NCBI GenBank assembly: GCA_002491825.1 | Contig: DKWR01000011.1 | Coordinates: 1-6,257, forward strand | Length of the DNA stretch: 6,257 bases | Direction of reading: 5' to 3' | Origin: Ruminococcaceae bacterium UBA7147 | GTDB lineage: Bacteria > Bacillota > Clostridia > Oscillospirales > Acutalibacteraceae | Part shown: piece after piece, positions 1-5,854 of the stretch | How positions within the stretch are numbered: position 1 is the stretch's first letter | How the letters are laid out: every line of letters starts with the position of its first letter | Translations under genes and position numbers: made by a program | The notes under the pieces: generated by a model | The model's input: the letters and a program-made list of their open reading frames with translations, nothing else | What the model was told of the DNA's origin: nothing | Databases searched by the model: none

Positions 1-19
1 GGCACGCCGTGTCCCTACG
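1..19 (-). repeat. Left copy of palindromic CGTAGGG repeat, cut by window start
   Basis: Read on the minus strand this is CGTAGGGACACGGCGTGCC, identical over 19 of 19 bases to 6138-6156 on the plus strand. In the right copy the sequence continues into a hairpin; here the other half lies outside the window. The two copies form an inverted pair whose heads face the gene block. Immediately inside it, 23-44 holds a small imperfect hairpin (CGTTGG ... CTAACG). No transposase or coding sequence is attached, so a short non-autonomous dispersed repeat (REP- or MITE-like) is the best description. The identity is seen directly; the class is inference. Confidence 0.75.
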
Positions 20-60
20 TCAACGTTGGCTATTACTCTAACGCTAAATTATCGTTTATA

Positions 61-99
61 AAATAAAAAACTCCATACCTATAATAATTAGTATGGAGT
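61..99 (-). terminator. Intrinsic terminator after folC
   Basis: On the minus strand a perfect 9-bp stem (ACTCCATAC / GTATGGAGT, 91-99 with 70-78) closes a 12-nt AT loop and runs directly into TTTTTTATTT. It lies about 45 bp beyond the folC stop codon and would end the trmN6-rsmI-folC transcript. The plus-strand side has no T tract after the stem, so it is one-directional. Confidence 0.85.
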
Positions 100-143
100 G
101 AAAAATTTGTTTTATTCTGTTGTATGGAAATATTTTTCTGTGT

Positions 144-1430
144 TTATTTAACTTTTTCTAAAATATACGGGCGGATTTCTCCTGCAAGGTAAAGCGAGCC
201 GCAGATTACTACAGCTCCGCCGTTCTTTTCTGCATCTTCAAATGCGCCGTCAAATGCCTTTTCGGCACTGTCAAATGACGTTACGTTTTTAAAATACCCC
301 TTGCATTTCTCTGCAAGCTCCTTTGACGAAATCGCCCTCGGATTGTCAACGGGAACAGTGTAAACGGTTTCGAAAACTCCGTCGAGGAGCTTTATCGAGC
401 TGTCAATATCCTTGTCTGCTAACATTCCCATAACGCAGGTTATTTTTTCGCCGTCAAGGAAATTGCTTACCGCATTTTTAAGTGCCTCAATACCATTTGG
501 ATTGTGCGCACCGTCCAAAATTACAATAGGATTTTTGCTTAAAAGTTCGAATCTTGCCGGATTTACAGCCTTTGAAAAGCCGATGGAAATATCATCATCT
601 GTAATATTCAGCAGTCCTCTCTGCCTTACGCTTTCAATTGCGGCAAGCGCAGTCTTGGCATTTTCAAGCTGGTGCTTTCCTGCAAGGTTGATGTGAATTT
701 TTCTGCCGTTGTATTCAAAGTCACTGCCCTCAAGCGTTTCGAAAGTGACATTAAGATTAACGCTCTCGCTCTTTACAAGAGGAACATTCAGCTTTTCAGC
801 CGTCTGCTCAATTACTATCATAGCATTTTCAGCCTGTTCTGACGTCACCGCAACAGAGCCTGGCTTTATTATTCCGCACTTCTGCGCGGCAATTTTTTCG
901 ATTGTATCGCCTAAGATAGCGGTGTGGTCAAGTCCGATTGTCGTGATAACGGAGCATAGCGGAGGTTTAATGACATTTGTGCAGTCAAGCAGTCCGCCCA
1001 TTCCCGTTTCAAGCACGACAACGTCGCAGTTTTCCTTTGCGTGAATGTAAAATTCAAGCGCATTTACGTACTCGAACTCTGTGATTATTATGCCCTCGCT
1101 CTGTAATTTTTCAATCAGCGGAAAGGTTGCTTCAACTGCGTTTGCAAGCGTTTCCTTGCTTATCATCTCATTGTTAATCTGTATTCTCTCACGAAAATCT
1201 GTGATGTACGGCGAAATGAAAAGTCCTGTTTTATAGCCTGATGCAACAAGAACAGACGAAAGCATTGCACAGGTTGAGCCTTTGCCGTTTGTTCCTGCAA
1301 CGTGGATATATTTTAATTTGTCCTGCGGATTTCCCATTCGGTCAAGCAGAGATAAAATTCGGTCAAGTCCCGGTCGTGAACCGAAGCTCAACAGCGAATG
1401 TATTTTTTCAAGCGCATTTTTGTAGGTCAT
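144..1430 (-). CDS. folC: Bifunctional folylpolyglutamate synthase / dihydrofolate synthase
   Basis: FolC is a cytosolic Mur-ligase-fold enzyme that uses ATP to add glutamate to dihydropteroate (making dihydrofolate) and to reduced folates, which keeps folates in the cell. The 428 residues match the usual length. The P-loop GTNGKGST is at residues 46-53, followed by FISPYITDFRERI (71-83), TEFEY (117-121), ETGMGGLLDCTN (141-152), HQLENA (253-258) and DGAHNPNG (306-313), in the family order. Family members usually read GGRLDATN in the fourth motif, so Leu147 replaces the common Arg. The ATG overlaps the rsmI stop by one base (TAATG), with GGGAG eight bases upstream, which suggests translational coupling. 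It is last in its operon, before a strong terminator. No other folate gene is present, so whether it also has dihydrofolate synthase activity is inferred from the family. Confidence 0.96.
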   Translation of the reverse strand: MTYKNALEKIHSLLSFGSRPGLDRILSLLDRMGNPQDKLKYIHVAGTNGKGSTCAMLSSVLVASGYKTGLFISPYITDFRERIQINNEMISKETLANAVEATFPLIEKLQSEGIIITEFEYVNALEFYIHAKENCDVVVLETGMGGLLDCTNVIKPPLCSVITTIGLDHTAILGDTIEKIAAQKCGIIKPGSVAVTSEQAENAMIVIEQTAEKLNVPLVKSESVNLNVTFETLEGSDFEYNGRKIHINLAGKHQLENAKTALAAIESVRQRGLLNITDDDISIGFSKAVNPARFELLSKNPIVILDGAHNPNGIEALKNAVSNFLDGEKITCVMGMLADKDIDSSIKLLDGVFETVYTVPVDNPRAISSKELAEKCKGYFKNVTSFDSAEKAFDGAFEDAEKNGGAVVICGSLYLAGEIRPYILEKVK

Positions 1431-2254
1431 TACAACAGCTCCCTGTAAATTTCGTTCTTCTTAAAGCCTGTAATTGCCGCCGCCTGCTTTGCCGCCTCGG
1501 TAGGCTTTTCGCCGTTTTCAATCAGCTTTTTAGCCGTTTCAACTGCGTATTCAAGCGTTAGCTCCTGCTCGTCCGTTACTTTCGGCGTACCCTCAAGCAC
1601 AAGCACAAATTCGCCCTTTAAGCTGCCGTCTGCGTAATTTTCCGCGGCATATTTTGTGGTGGTACGTATAACCTCCTCGTGGAGCTTTGTAAGCTCACGC
1701 ACGATTGACAGCCTTCTCTCGCCGAAGTTTGCATACAAATCACGCAGAGTTTGAGGGAGCTTATGCGGCGCTTCGTAGAAAATCATCGTCCTGTGCTCGT
1801 TTTTCAGGCTCTGCAAGTGCTCGTTACGGCTCTTTTTATTAACGCTTAAAAAGCCCTCAAACGTAAATCTGCCCGTTTCAAGTCCCGAAACTGCAAGGGC
1901 GGAAATTACGGCGCTCGGGCCGGGAATTACTACTGTTTTAATTCCACGTTCCTCGCAAAGCTTGATTAAATCCTCGCCGGGGTCGGAAATGCACGGCATT
2001 CCTGCGTCGGTAACGATTGCGCAGTTTTCGCCCTGCTCAATTCTGTTGCAGATAATTTCTCCGCGCTCACGCTTATTATGCTCAAAATAGCTCACCATAG
2101 GCTTTTTTATACCAAAATGGTTTAAGAGCTTCAGCGTAACTCTCGTGTCCTCTGCGGCGATAAAATCAACGCTTTCAAGCGTCTGCACCGCTCTGGGAGA
2201 AAGGTCGGAAAGGTTGCCAATCGGCGTTCCGGTAACGTATAAAATTCCACTCAT
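1430..2254 (-). CDS. rsmI: 16S rRNA (cytidine(1402)-2'-O)-methyltransferase
   Basis: RsmI (YabC in B. subtilis, YraL in E. coli) 2'-O-methylates C1402 of 16S rRNA in the decoding centre, using S-adenosylmethionine. The 274-residue protein has the tetrapyrrole-methylase fold: LYVTGTPIGNLSDLSPRA at residues 5-22, AAEDTR (33-38), the SAM-loop region TDAGMPCISDPG (82-93), PGPSAVISAL (111-120), FEGFL (132-136) and FYEAPHKL (159-166), followed by RELTKLHEE (187-195). Homologues often have TPG where this one has MPC. It starts four bases after the trmN6 stop with a weak GAAGTGA ribosome site inside the end of trmN6, so coupling is likely. It overlaps folC by one base. The trmN6-rsmI neighbourhood matches yabB-yabC of B. 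subtilis; the intervening GIY-YIG gene yazA is absent here. Confidence 0.97.
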   Translation of the reverse strand: MSGILYVTGTPIGNLSDLSPRAVQTLESVDFIAAEDTRVTLKLLNHFGIKKPMVSYFEHNKRERGEIICNRIEQGENCAIVTDAGMPCISDPGEDLIKLCEERGIKTVVIPGPSAVISALAVSGLETGRFTFEGFLSVNKKSRNEHLQSLKNEHRTMIFYEAPHKLPQTLRDLYANFGERRLSIVRELTKLHEEVIRTTTKYAAENYADGSLKGEFVLVLEGTPKVTDEQELTLEYAVETAKKLIENGEKPTEAAKQAAAITGFKKNEIYRELL

Positions 2255-2258
2255 AGTA

Positions 2259-3005
2259 TCACTTCAATTCTTCAAAAGGCGTTTTGTAACAGCCGTAAAT
2301 TTTCATCATTTCTTCGGAAAATTCTCCGTTTTCGTCCTCAATAAAGAGCGTTGGAAGTACGTTTAAAAATCCCATCTTGCCCCCTCGTCTGCCCTCAAGC
2401 AAAAAGAGCTTAGGCGCTTTGCTCACCCTCTGCTGAACAAGGCGAAGAGTTTTCGGCTCGATTGAGAATCTGCGCATTGACTCCATTACGTCTGCAAGGC
2501 GTTCCGGTCGCTGGCAGATGCAAAAGCTGCCTCCGAACTGCAACAGCTTTGACGCACTAAAACAGATGTCGTCAAGAGTACATTCGGTTTCGTGGCGTGC
2601 AATCTGCTTTGCACTTTCGGGGTTTGTAATTCCTCCGCCGCCGATTTTGTAGGGCGGGTTGCAGACAACAAGGTCGTAGCACCCGAAGGAAAGTATTCCC
2701 TTAAGCTCCTTCAAATCGGCGTTTACTATATTTATTTTATCGCCGAGGTTGTTATATTCAACGCTTTTCTGCGCAAGGGCACAGGCATCACGCTGAATTT
2801 CAACGGCGTCAATTTCAAGATTTCTATTGTGTCTTAACCACAAAAGCGGAATTGTTCCGCAGCCTGTTCCAAGCTCTGCACACTTTTTTCTGCCCTTTGG
2901 CAAGGAAAAATCCGCAAGCAGAATTGTATCGGTTGAAAAATGGTAGCTGTCGGACACATATATTTCAATTCCGTTTCCGAGCGGTTCAAGGTGAATGTTA
3001 TTCAT
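2259..3005 (-). CDS. trmN6: tRNA1(Val) (adenine(37)-N6)-methyltransferase family protein
   Basis: This 248-residue class I SAM-dependent methyltransferase belongs to the TrmN6/YfiC/YabB family, which N6-methylates adenine 37 of tRNA-Val in E. coli. Seen in the sequence are the N-terminal segment with FSTDTILLADF (23-33), SAM motif I ELGTGCGTIPLL (44-55), an acidic motif II (DAVEIQ, 66-71) and the catalytic NPPY at 116-119, diagnostic of N6-adenine or glutamine methylation. The ATG at 3005 is chosen because AAAGGAAA lies just upstream and the conserved domain starts there. The frame stays open to 3107, but that 34-residue extension would cross the ferredoxin terminator and overlap the ferredoxin C-terminus. 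The gene is followed closely by rsmI. I see no promoter between 3006 and 3040. The family is clear; the exact tRNA substrate in this lineage is inferred. Confidence 0.93.
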   Translation of the reverse strand: MNNIHLEPLGNGIEIYVSDSYHFSTDTILLADFSLPKGRKKCAELGTGCGTIPLLWLRHNRNLEIDAVEIQRDACALAQKSVEYNNLGDKINIVNADLKELKGILSFGCYDLVVCNPPYKIGGGGITNPESAKQIARHETECTLDDICFSASKLLQFGGSFCICQRPERLADVMESMRRFSIEPKTLRLVQQRVSKAPKLFLLEGRRGGKMGFLNVLPTLFIEDENGEFSEEMMKIYGCYKTPFEELK

Positions 3006-3040
3006 AGTATTTCCTTTCGGTTGGCAAAATCGTAACAGAG

Positions 3041-3070
3041 AAAAACGGCAAGGTAAATTCCTTGCCGTTT
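3041..3070 (-). terminator. Intrinsic terminator after the ferredoxin gene
   Basis: On the minus strand a perfect 11-bp stem (AAACGGCAAGG with CCTTGCCGTTT) encloses a 6-nt AATTTA loop and ends in five T residues. It starts 17 bases beyond the ferredoxin stop and ends 35 bases before the trmN6 start. It makes the ferredoxin an independent transcript. The T tract is short, so some read-through into trmN6-rsmI-folC is plausible. Confidence 0.87.
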
Positions 3071-3087
3071 GAATTTCAGATAAGCTA

Positions 3088-3258
3088 TTACTCAGCCTGA
3101 GGAGCACCTACCGGGCAAACATCAGCACAAGAACCGCAATCTGCGCATGCATCAGCGTCGATAACGTACTTGCCGTCACCCTCTGAAATAGCAGAACACG
3201 GACAAGCGTCTGCACAAGCACCGCAAGCGATGCAATCATCACTAATTACATATGCCAT
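3088..3258 (-). CDS. Clostridial-type 2[4Fe-4S] ferredoxin
   Basis: This 56-residue protein is a small soluble electron carrier of the clostridial ferredoxin family. Ferredoxins of this type shuttle low-potential electrons between pyruvate:ferredoxin oxidoreductase, hydrogenase and Rnf-type enzymes. Translation from the ATG at 3258 begins MAYVISDDCIACGACADACP. The two cluster motifs are C9-x2-C12-x2-C15-x3-C19-P and C38-x2-C41-x2-C44-x3-C48-P, each lending its fourth Cys to the other cluster. One extra cysteine, C21, gives CPC where relatives usually have CPV or CPT. A strong AAGGAGGTG (3267-3275) lies 8 bases upstream. The gene has its own promoter and terminator, fitting a highly expressed monocistronic gene. 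It sits between ricT and trmN6, where B. subtilis has yabA. Which redox partners it serves cannot be told from this window. Confidence 0.96.
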   Translation of the reverse strand: MAYVISDDCIACGACADACPCSAISEGDGKYVIDADACADCGSCADVCPVGAPQAE

Positions 3259-3291
3259 AGGGAGAACACCTCCTTAAAAGATTTCACCTTT

Positions 3292-3319
3292 ATTGTATCA
3301 CATATTTTGCAAAATGCAA
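3292..3319 (-). promoter_or_regulatory. Promoter of the ferredoxin gene
   Basis: On the minus strand TTGCAT (3314-3319) is separated by 16 bp from TACAAT (3292-3297), and TGA directly before the -10 box makes it an extended -10 (TGnTACAAT). This fits a vegetative sigma-A promoter. It gives a leader of roughly 25-30 nt that contains the strong ribosome site. Predicted by eye only. Confidence 0.65.
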
Positions 3320-3393
3320 TTGTTTTGGGAATATTTTTCTGATTTTTACAAATAATAAATAATTTCTTGACGAATACTGCCGCTGTTTTAGTA

Positions 3394-4260
3394 TTATTCA
3401 AGATCCTTGAATTCTTCAAGCTCTTTCTTGTTCACCTTGATATAGCCGTCCTTTACAAGCTTGCACTGCTTAACGGTAAAGGTTTTCGGTGCAACGTCGT
3501 CGGGCATATTGTTGAGCTTTACCTTCAGCGTTCTTGCAATCAGGTTGTTTTCAACAACAAGTCCTCTGCCCTCGGGCGTGTTTACAATTGCGCCGACCTT
3601 GGGAGTTCTCTTGAGCAAATCGGTGTATGCCTCCTGCTCGTATTTCAGACAACACATAAGTCTGCCGCACGTTCCCGAAATCTTGACAGGTGAGAGCGAC
3701 AATCCCTGCTCCTTTGCCATTTTGATTGAAACAGGCTGAAATTCGCCCATATAGCTTGCACAGCAGAACGGCTTTCCGCAAATGCCAAGACCGCCGACCA
3801 TTTTTGCTTCATCTCTTACGCCAATCTGACGGAGTTCAATTCTCGTTCTGAAAACAGACGCCAAATCCTTTACAAGCGCACGGAAGTCTACACGTCCGTC
3901 AGCCGTAAAGTAAAACAGAATTTTGCTGTTATCAAAGGTATATTCTACGTTTACAAGCTTCATTTCAAGCTTGTGATTCGCAATCTTCTGCTCGCAGATT
4001 CTGTACGCTTCCTTTTCCTTGAGCTTATTCTCTGCAAGGTGAATTAAGTCCGCCTCGGTTGCAATTCTTATGAGCGGTTTGAGCGGATGAGCAAGCTCTG
4101 TTTCATCAATCGTCTTGTTCGGAGTAGCAACCTCGCCGCATTCAAGTCCTCTTGCGGTTTCGACGATTACCATATCTCCCTTGTTAAGTTTATTGTCAAG
4201 CGGGTCAAAGTAGTACACCTTGCCGACTTCTTTAAATCTTACTCCGATTACCTCTGCCAT
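3394..4260 (-). CDS. ricT: RicT/YaaT, PSP1-domain regulator of mRNA processing
   Basis: RicT (YaaT) is the PSP1-domain subunit of the Ric (Y) complex. In B. subtilis the complex binds RNase Y, directs processing of many operon mRNAs, promotes sporulation, competence and biofilm formation, and carries [4Fe-4S] clusters. The 288-residue protein starts MAEVIGVRFKEVGKVYYF and has the PSP1 core through GLGICGKPFCC (158-167) and SGTCGRLMCCLKYE (195-208). The six cysteines C161, C166, C167, C198, C203 and C204 are candidate cluster or metal ligands. The C-terminus is Lys/Glu-rich. The ATG at 4260 is chosen because AGGAGGA precedes it and MAEV is the usual family start; the frame stays open 10 codons further. 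It overlaps the end of holB by 13 bp, so its ribosome site lies inside holB, as expected for coupled translation. The partners ricA (ymcA) and ricF (ylbF) are not in this window. Confidence 0.95.
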   Translation of the reverse strand: MAEVIGVRFKEVGKVYYFDPLDNKLNKGDMVIVETARGLECGEVATPNKTIDETELAHPLKPLIRIATEADLIHLAENKLKEKEAYRICEQKIANHKLEMKLVNVEYTFDNSKILFYFTADGRVDFRALVKDLASVFRTRIELRQIGVRDEAKMVGGLGICGKPFCCASYMGEFQPVSIKMAKEQGLSLSPVKISGTCGRLMCCLKYEQEAYTDLLKRTPKVGAIVNTPEGRGLVVENNLIARTLKVKLNNMPDDVAPKTFTVKQCKLVKDGYIKVNKKELEEFKDLE

Positions 4261-5111
4261 GAAATCCTCCTGTATTCTCCGCACAACCAAGTTGTGAGAA
4301 GGTTTATGTTAATGTTCTGTTTTATTTTTATTGCCGAGTTGTCTGTCAGCTCAATCATTTCAATGATTTTTCCCTTTGTAAAGCGTGAGGCAAGCTCCCT
4401 GCCGAGCTTTTCGTTAAACACAGCCTTTGTACCGACCGAGATTGCAAGACCGTCACGCAGAATCATTCGCACTGTAGAAAGCGTTTCGTCTGCATTTTCC
4501 TTGTCGGAAAGCACATTCAGCGCAAGGAGCAAATCGTATTCACGTGAGGAGATTATTCCCCTTACGATTTTTTCAGCATACTCAAGCGCCTTTTCGCTGA
4601 TTTTGACATCGTTTTTCAGTCTTACTACAGTACAGCGTGAAAGAATCGTTACAAGCAGCTTTTGTGCGCTTTCGCAGAGCAGAATAAAATACACATTCTG
4701 CGGCGGCTCTTCAAGCAGCTTTAAAAAGGAATTCTGCGCAATATCCGTCAGTCTGTTGTCGGCTTCCTCAAAGACGTAAACCTTTGCGTTTGCCTCGTTC
4801 GGGCGGATATATGAATCCTTTATAATGTTTCGCATCTGCTCGATTGAATAGGTCTTTGACTTATTCTCGGGACGAGGGTAGCTTATGTCGGCGTGTCCTT
4901 TGATTTCAGCCTTGTGGCACTGTTCGCATACTTTACAGGGCTTGTTATTGCCGGTGCAGACAACGTACATTGAAAGGTACTTTGCCGCTTCGAGCGCACT
5001 TTCTTTGTTCTTGCTTTCTATTATAATTGCGTGAGGTATTCTGCCGTGATTGTCAAGCGCAGAGAGAGCTTCTTTTACGCTCCCGTCAAAATCAAATCCG
5101 CTGAAATTCAT
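4248..5111 (-). CDS. holB: DNA polymerase III, delta' subunit
   Basis: HolB is the delta' subunit of the clamp-loader complex that places the beta sliding clamp on DNA. The 287-residue protein begins MNFSGFDFDGSVKEALSALD. It has a zinc-binding cluster C52-x6-C59-x2-C62-x2-C65, then YSIEQMRNI (88-96), the Walker-B-like stretch VYVFEEADNRL (111-121), NSFLKLLEEPP (127-137) and the arginine-finger SRC at 158-160. No Walker A P-loop is present: SKNKESA stands at about 33-39. This is normal for delta', which does not hydrolyse ATP. The protein is somewhat shorter than B. subtilis HolB. The ATG at 5111 is chosen because AGGAGG lies six bases upstream; the open frame to 5294 runs through a promoter and AT-rich repeats. 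It is followed by ricT, as in Bacillus (holB-yaaT), which strengthens both calls. Confidence 0.94.
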   Translation of the reverse strand: MNFSGFDFDGSVKEALSALDNHGRIPHAIIIESKNKESALEAAKYLSMYVVCTGNNKPCKVCEQCHKAEIKGHADISYPRPENKSKTYSIEQMRNIIKDSYIRPNEANAKVYVFEEADNRLTDIAQNSFLKLLEEPPQNVYFILLCESAQKLLVTILSRCTVVRLKNDVKISEKALEYAEKIVRGIISSREYDLLLALNVLSDKENADETLSTVRMILRDGLAISVGTKAVFNEKLGRELASRFTKGKIIEMIELTDNSAIKIKQNININLLTTWLCGEYRRISWQR

Positions 5112-5133
5112 AGCACACCTCCTGCAAATAATA

Positions 5134-5142
5134 ATTATATCA
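5134..5142 (-). promoter_or_regulatory. Extended -10 promoter of holB-ricT
   Basis: On the minus strand a consensus extended -10 box, TGATATAAT, ends at 5134. No good -35 box is seen at normal spacing: TGGAAA at 17 bp is poor, and TTGTAT lies at 22 bp. The transcript would start near 5127, only about 16 nt before the start codon, barely ahead of AGGAGGTG (5116-5123). The ferredoxin promoter has the same TGA-plus-hexamer arrangement. The position is inference from motif matching in AT-rich DNA. Confidence 0.55.
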
Positions 5143-5172
5143 TTTATTTTATTATTTTTCCATACAAATACT

Positions 5173-5203
5173 AAAATCTTATAGAAAACTATAATAAGAT
5201 TTT
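5173..5203. repeat. AT-rich inverted repeat upstream of holB
   Basis: AAAATCTTATAG and CTATAATAAGATTTT pair as a 12-bp stem with a 3-nt bulge around an AAAA loop. In plus orientation it ends in five T residues; in minus orientation it ends TTTTAG. It could be a weak terminator for minus-strand transcripts from the phosphodiesterase gene, or for plus-strand antisense transcripts, or part of the neighbouring repeat element. The low G+C of the stem makes strong termination doubtful. Confidence 0.55.
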
Positions 5204-5211
5204 TGAGCAGA

Positions 5212-5288
5212 TTTTTTGTCAGGCAAGCAAGATTCCGCAGGAAGGCTGACGCCTTACGAGAACAGATTGCGAAGCTTGGCAGAAAATA
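5212..5288. repeat. 77-bp imperfect inverted-repeat element in the holB spacer
   Basis: The ends are nearly complementary: GGCAAGC (5222-5228) pairs with GCTTGGC (5274-5280) with one mismatch, and the flanking T-rich (5212-5220) and A-rich (5281-5288) arms extend the pairing imperfectly. Inside is a perfect AAGGC-TGAC-GCCTT hairpin (5242-5255). The stretch is clearly richer in G+C than the AT-rich DNA on both sides. On the plus strand it also reads as an open frame from 5185 to a TAA at 5311, 42 codons including RQARFRRKADALREQIAKL, but without a ribosome site or ATG. It may be a miniature dispersed repeat, a structured RNA, or the decayed 3' end of a gene. I cannot decide from one copy. Confidence 0.45.
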
Positions 5289-5304
5289 TCCCAAAAAGAT
5301 ATTT
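5284..5304 (-). terminator. Possible weak terminator after the phosphodiesterase gene
   Basis: On the minus strand AAATATC and GATATTT form a 7-bp stem around a 7-nt loop, ending in TTTTCT, about 23 bases after the phosphodiesterase stop. The stem is nearly all A/T and the T tract is minimal. It overlaps the end of the 77-bp inverted-repeat element. It is listed because no better terminator is visible for that gene. Confidence 0.25.
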
Positions 5305-5326
5305 AGTTTTTAATTAGATTTTAGTA

Positions 5327-5797
5327 TTAATTTATGGCAACTGTATTTGTTACGATTTCGCCCTTGTCGGTGATGTCGATATAGCCGTAGCTTGCCATAT
5401 ATCCACTGCACGAACCGGGATTCATAACATAAAGTCCGTCCTCGTAGTAGGTCATTGCGTTGTGCGTATGACCGAAAAGCAGAATATCTGCCTTTTCCTC
5501 CCTTGCGGCGCACATAATTGTGTACAATCCGACCTTTGCATTGTAAAGGTGTCCGTGGGTTATAAAAATCCTTTTGCCGCAAACGCTTAAAATTTCCTTT
5601 GAAAGAAGGCTGCTGCACCAGTCGCAGTTACCCCTTACCCCGACAATCATCTTATCCTTTATCGTGTCCTTTAAATACTGCACCTGCTCGTCACCGTCTC
5701 CGCAATGGACGATTATCTCGGCACTCGGTTGTGCGTTGACTGCTTTCATAAGTGTTCTTAAATCTCCGTGAGTGTCGGAAACAACTAAAATACGCAT
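5327..5797 (-). CDS. YfcE/MJ0936-type metallophosphodiesterase
   Basis: This 156-residue calcineurin-like metallophosphoesterase belongs to the YfcE/MJ0936 family of small cytosolic phosphodiesterases, which usually use two Mn2+ or related ions. All metal-ligand motifs are present in order: D8-x-H10 in SDTHGD, GD at 33-34 (HCGDGD), GN at 56-57 (RGNCDW), the THGH motif with H81, and GHTH (109-112) with H110 and H112. The length is typical. The ATG at 5797 is chosen because CGGAG lies eight bases upstream; an in-frame TTG two codons earlier would be only two bases from it. The natural substrate is unknown for most of this family. The gene is alone between two spacers and diverges from the small plus-strand gene across 57 bp. 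No convincing promoter could be assigned in that gap, so it is shared or overlaps the start regions. Confidence 0.93.
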   Translation of the reverse strand: MRILVVSDTHGDLRTLMKAVNAQPSAEIIVHCGDGDEQVQYLKDTIKDKMIVGVRGNCDWCSSLLSKEILSVCGKRIFITHGHLYNAKVGLYTIMCAAREEKADILLFGHTHNAMTYYEDGLYVMNPGSCSGYMASYGYIDITDKGEIVTNTVAIN

Positions 5798-5854
5798 TTG
5801 CAAAACTCCGTTCTAAAAATGTATTTAAAGCATAGAATATAGCGAGGTGTTTAT

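Noticed and set aside
3373..3395. AATACT/AGTATT hairpin at the ricT stop as a terminator
   Set aside because: It has only six A/T-rich pairs with an 11-nt loop and no T tract directly after the stem. It also overlaps the stop codon.
4087..4779. Long plus-strand open frame (230 codons) opposite holB and ricT
   Set aside because: It spans the antisense of two well-supported genes, has a Ser/Phe-rich translation typical of antisense frames, and shows no family motif.
4248..5111. Missing Walker A motif in holB as evidence of a defective gene
   Set aside because: Delta' subunits generally lack a working P-loop. The zinc cluster and SRC arginine finger are intact.
5218..5255. Resemblance of GTCAGG...GGAAGG to the bacterial SRP RNA core
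   Set aside because: The conserved GGTCAGGTCCGGAAGGAAGCAGCC order and its flanking helix are not present; only scattered short words match.
5112..5294. 61-residue N-terminal extension of holB
   Set aside because: It would cover a TATAAT promoter and two inverted repeats. The ATG at 5111 has a strong AGGAGG and matches where delta' proteins begin.
5310..5618. Minus-strand 102-codon frame rich in Arg and Lys
   Set aside because: It is an out-of-frame shadow of the phosphodiesterase gene, whose metal-binding motifs are all in the other frame.
5798..5854. Promoter pairs in the 57-bp divergent gap (for example TTGCAA with TATTTA, or TAGAAT alone)
   Set aside because: The boxes are weak or badly spaced on both strands, and such matches arise easily in AT-rich DNA, so none was called.
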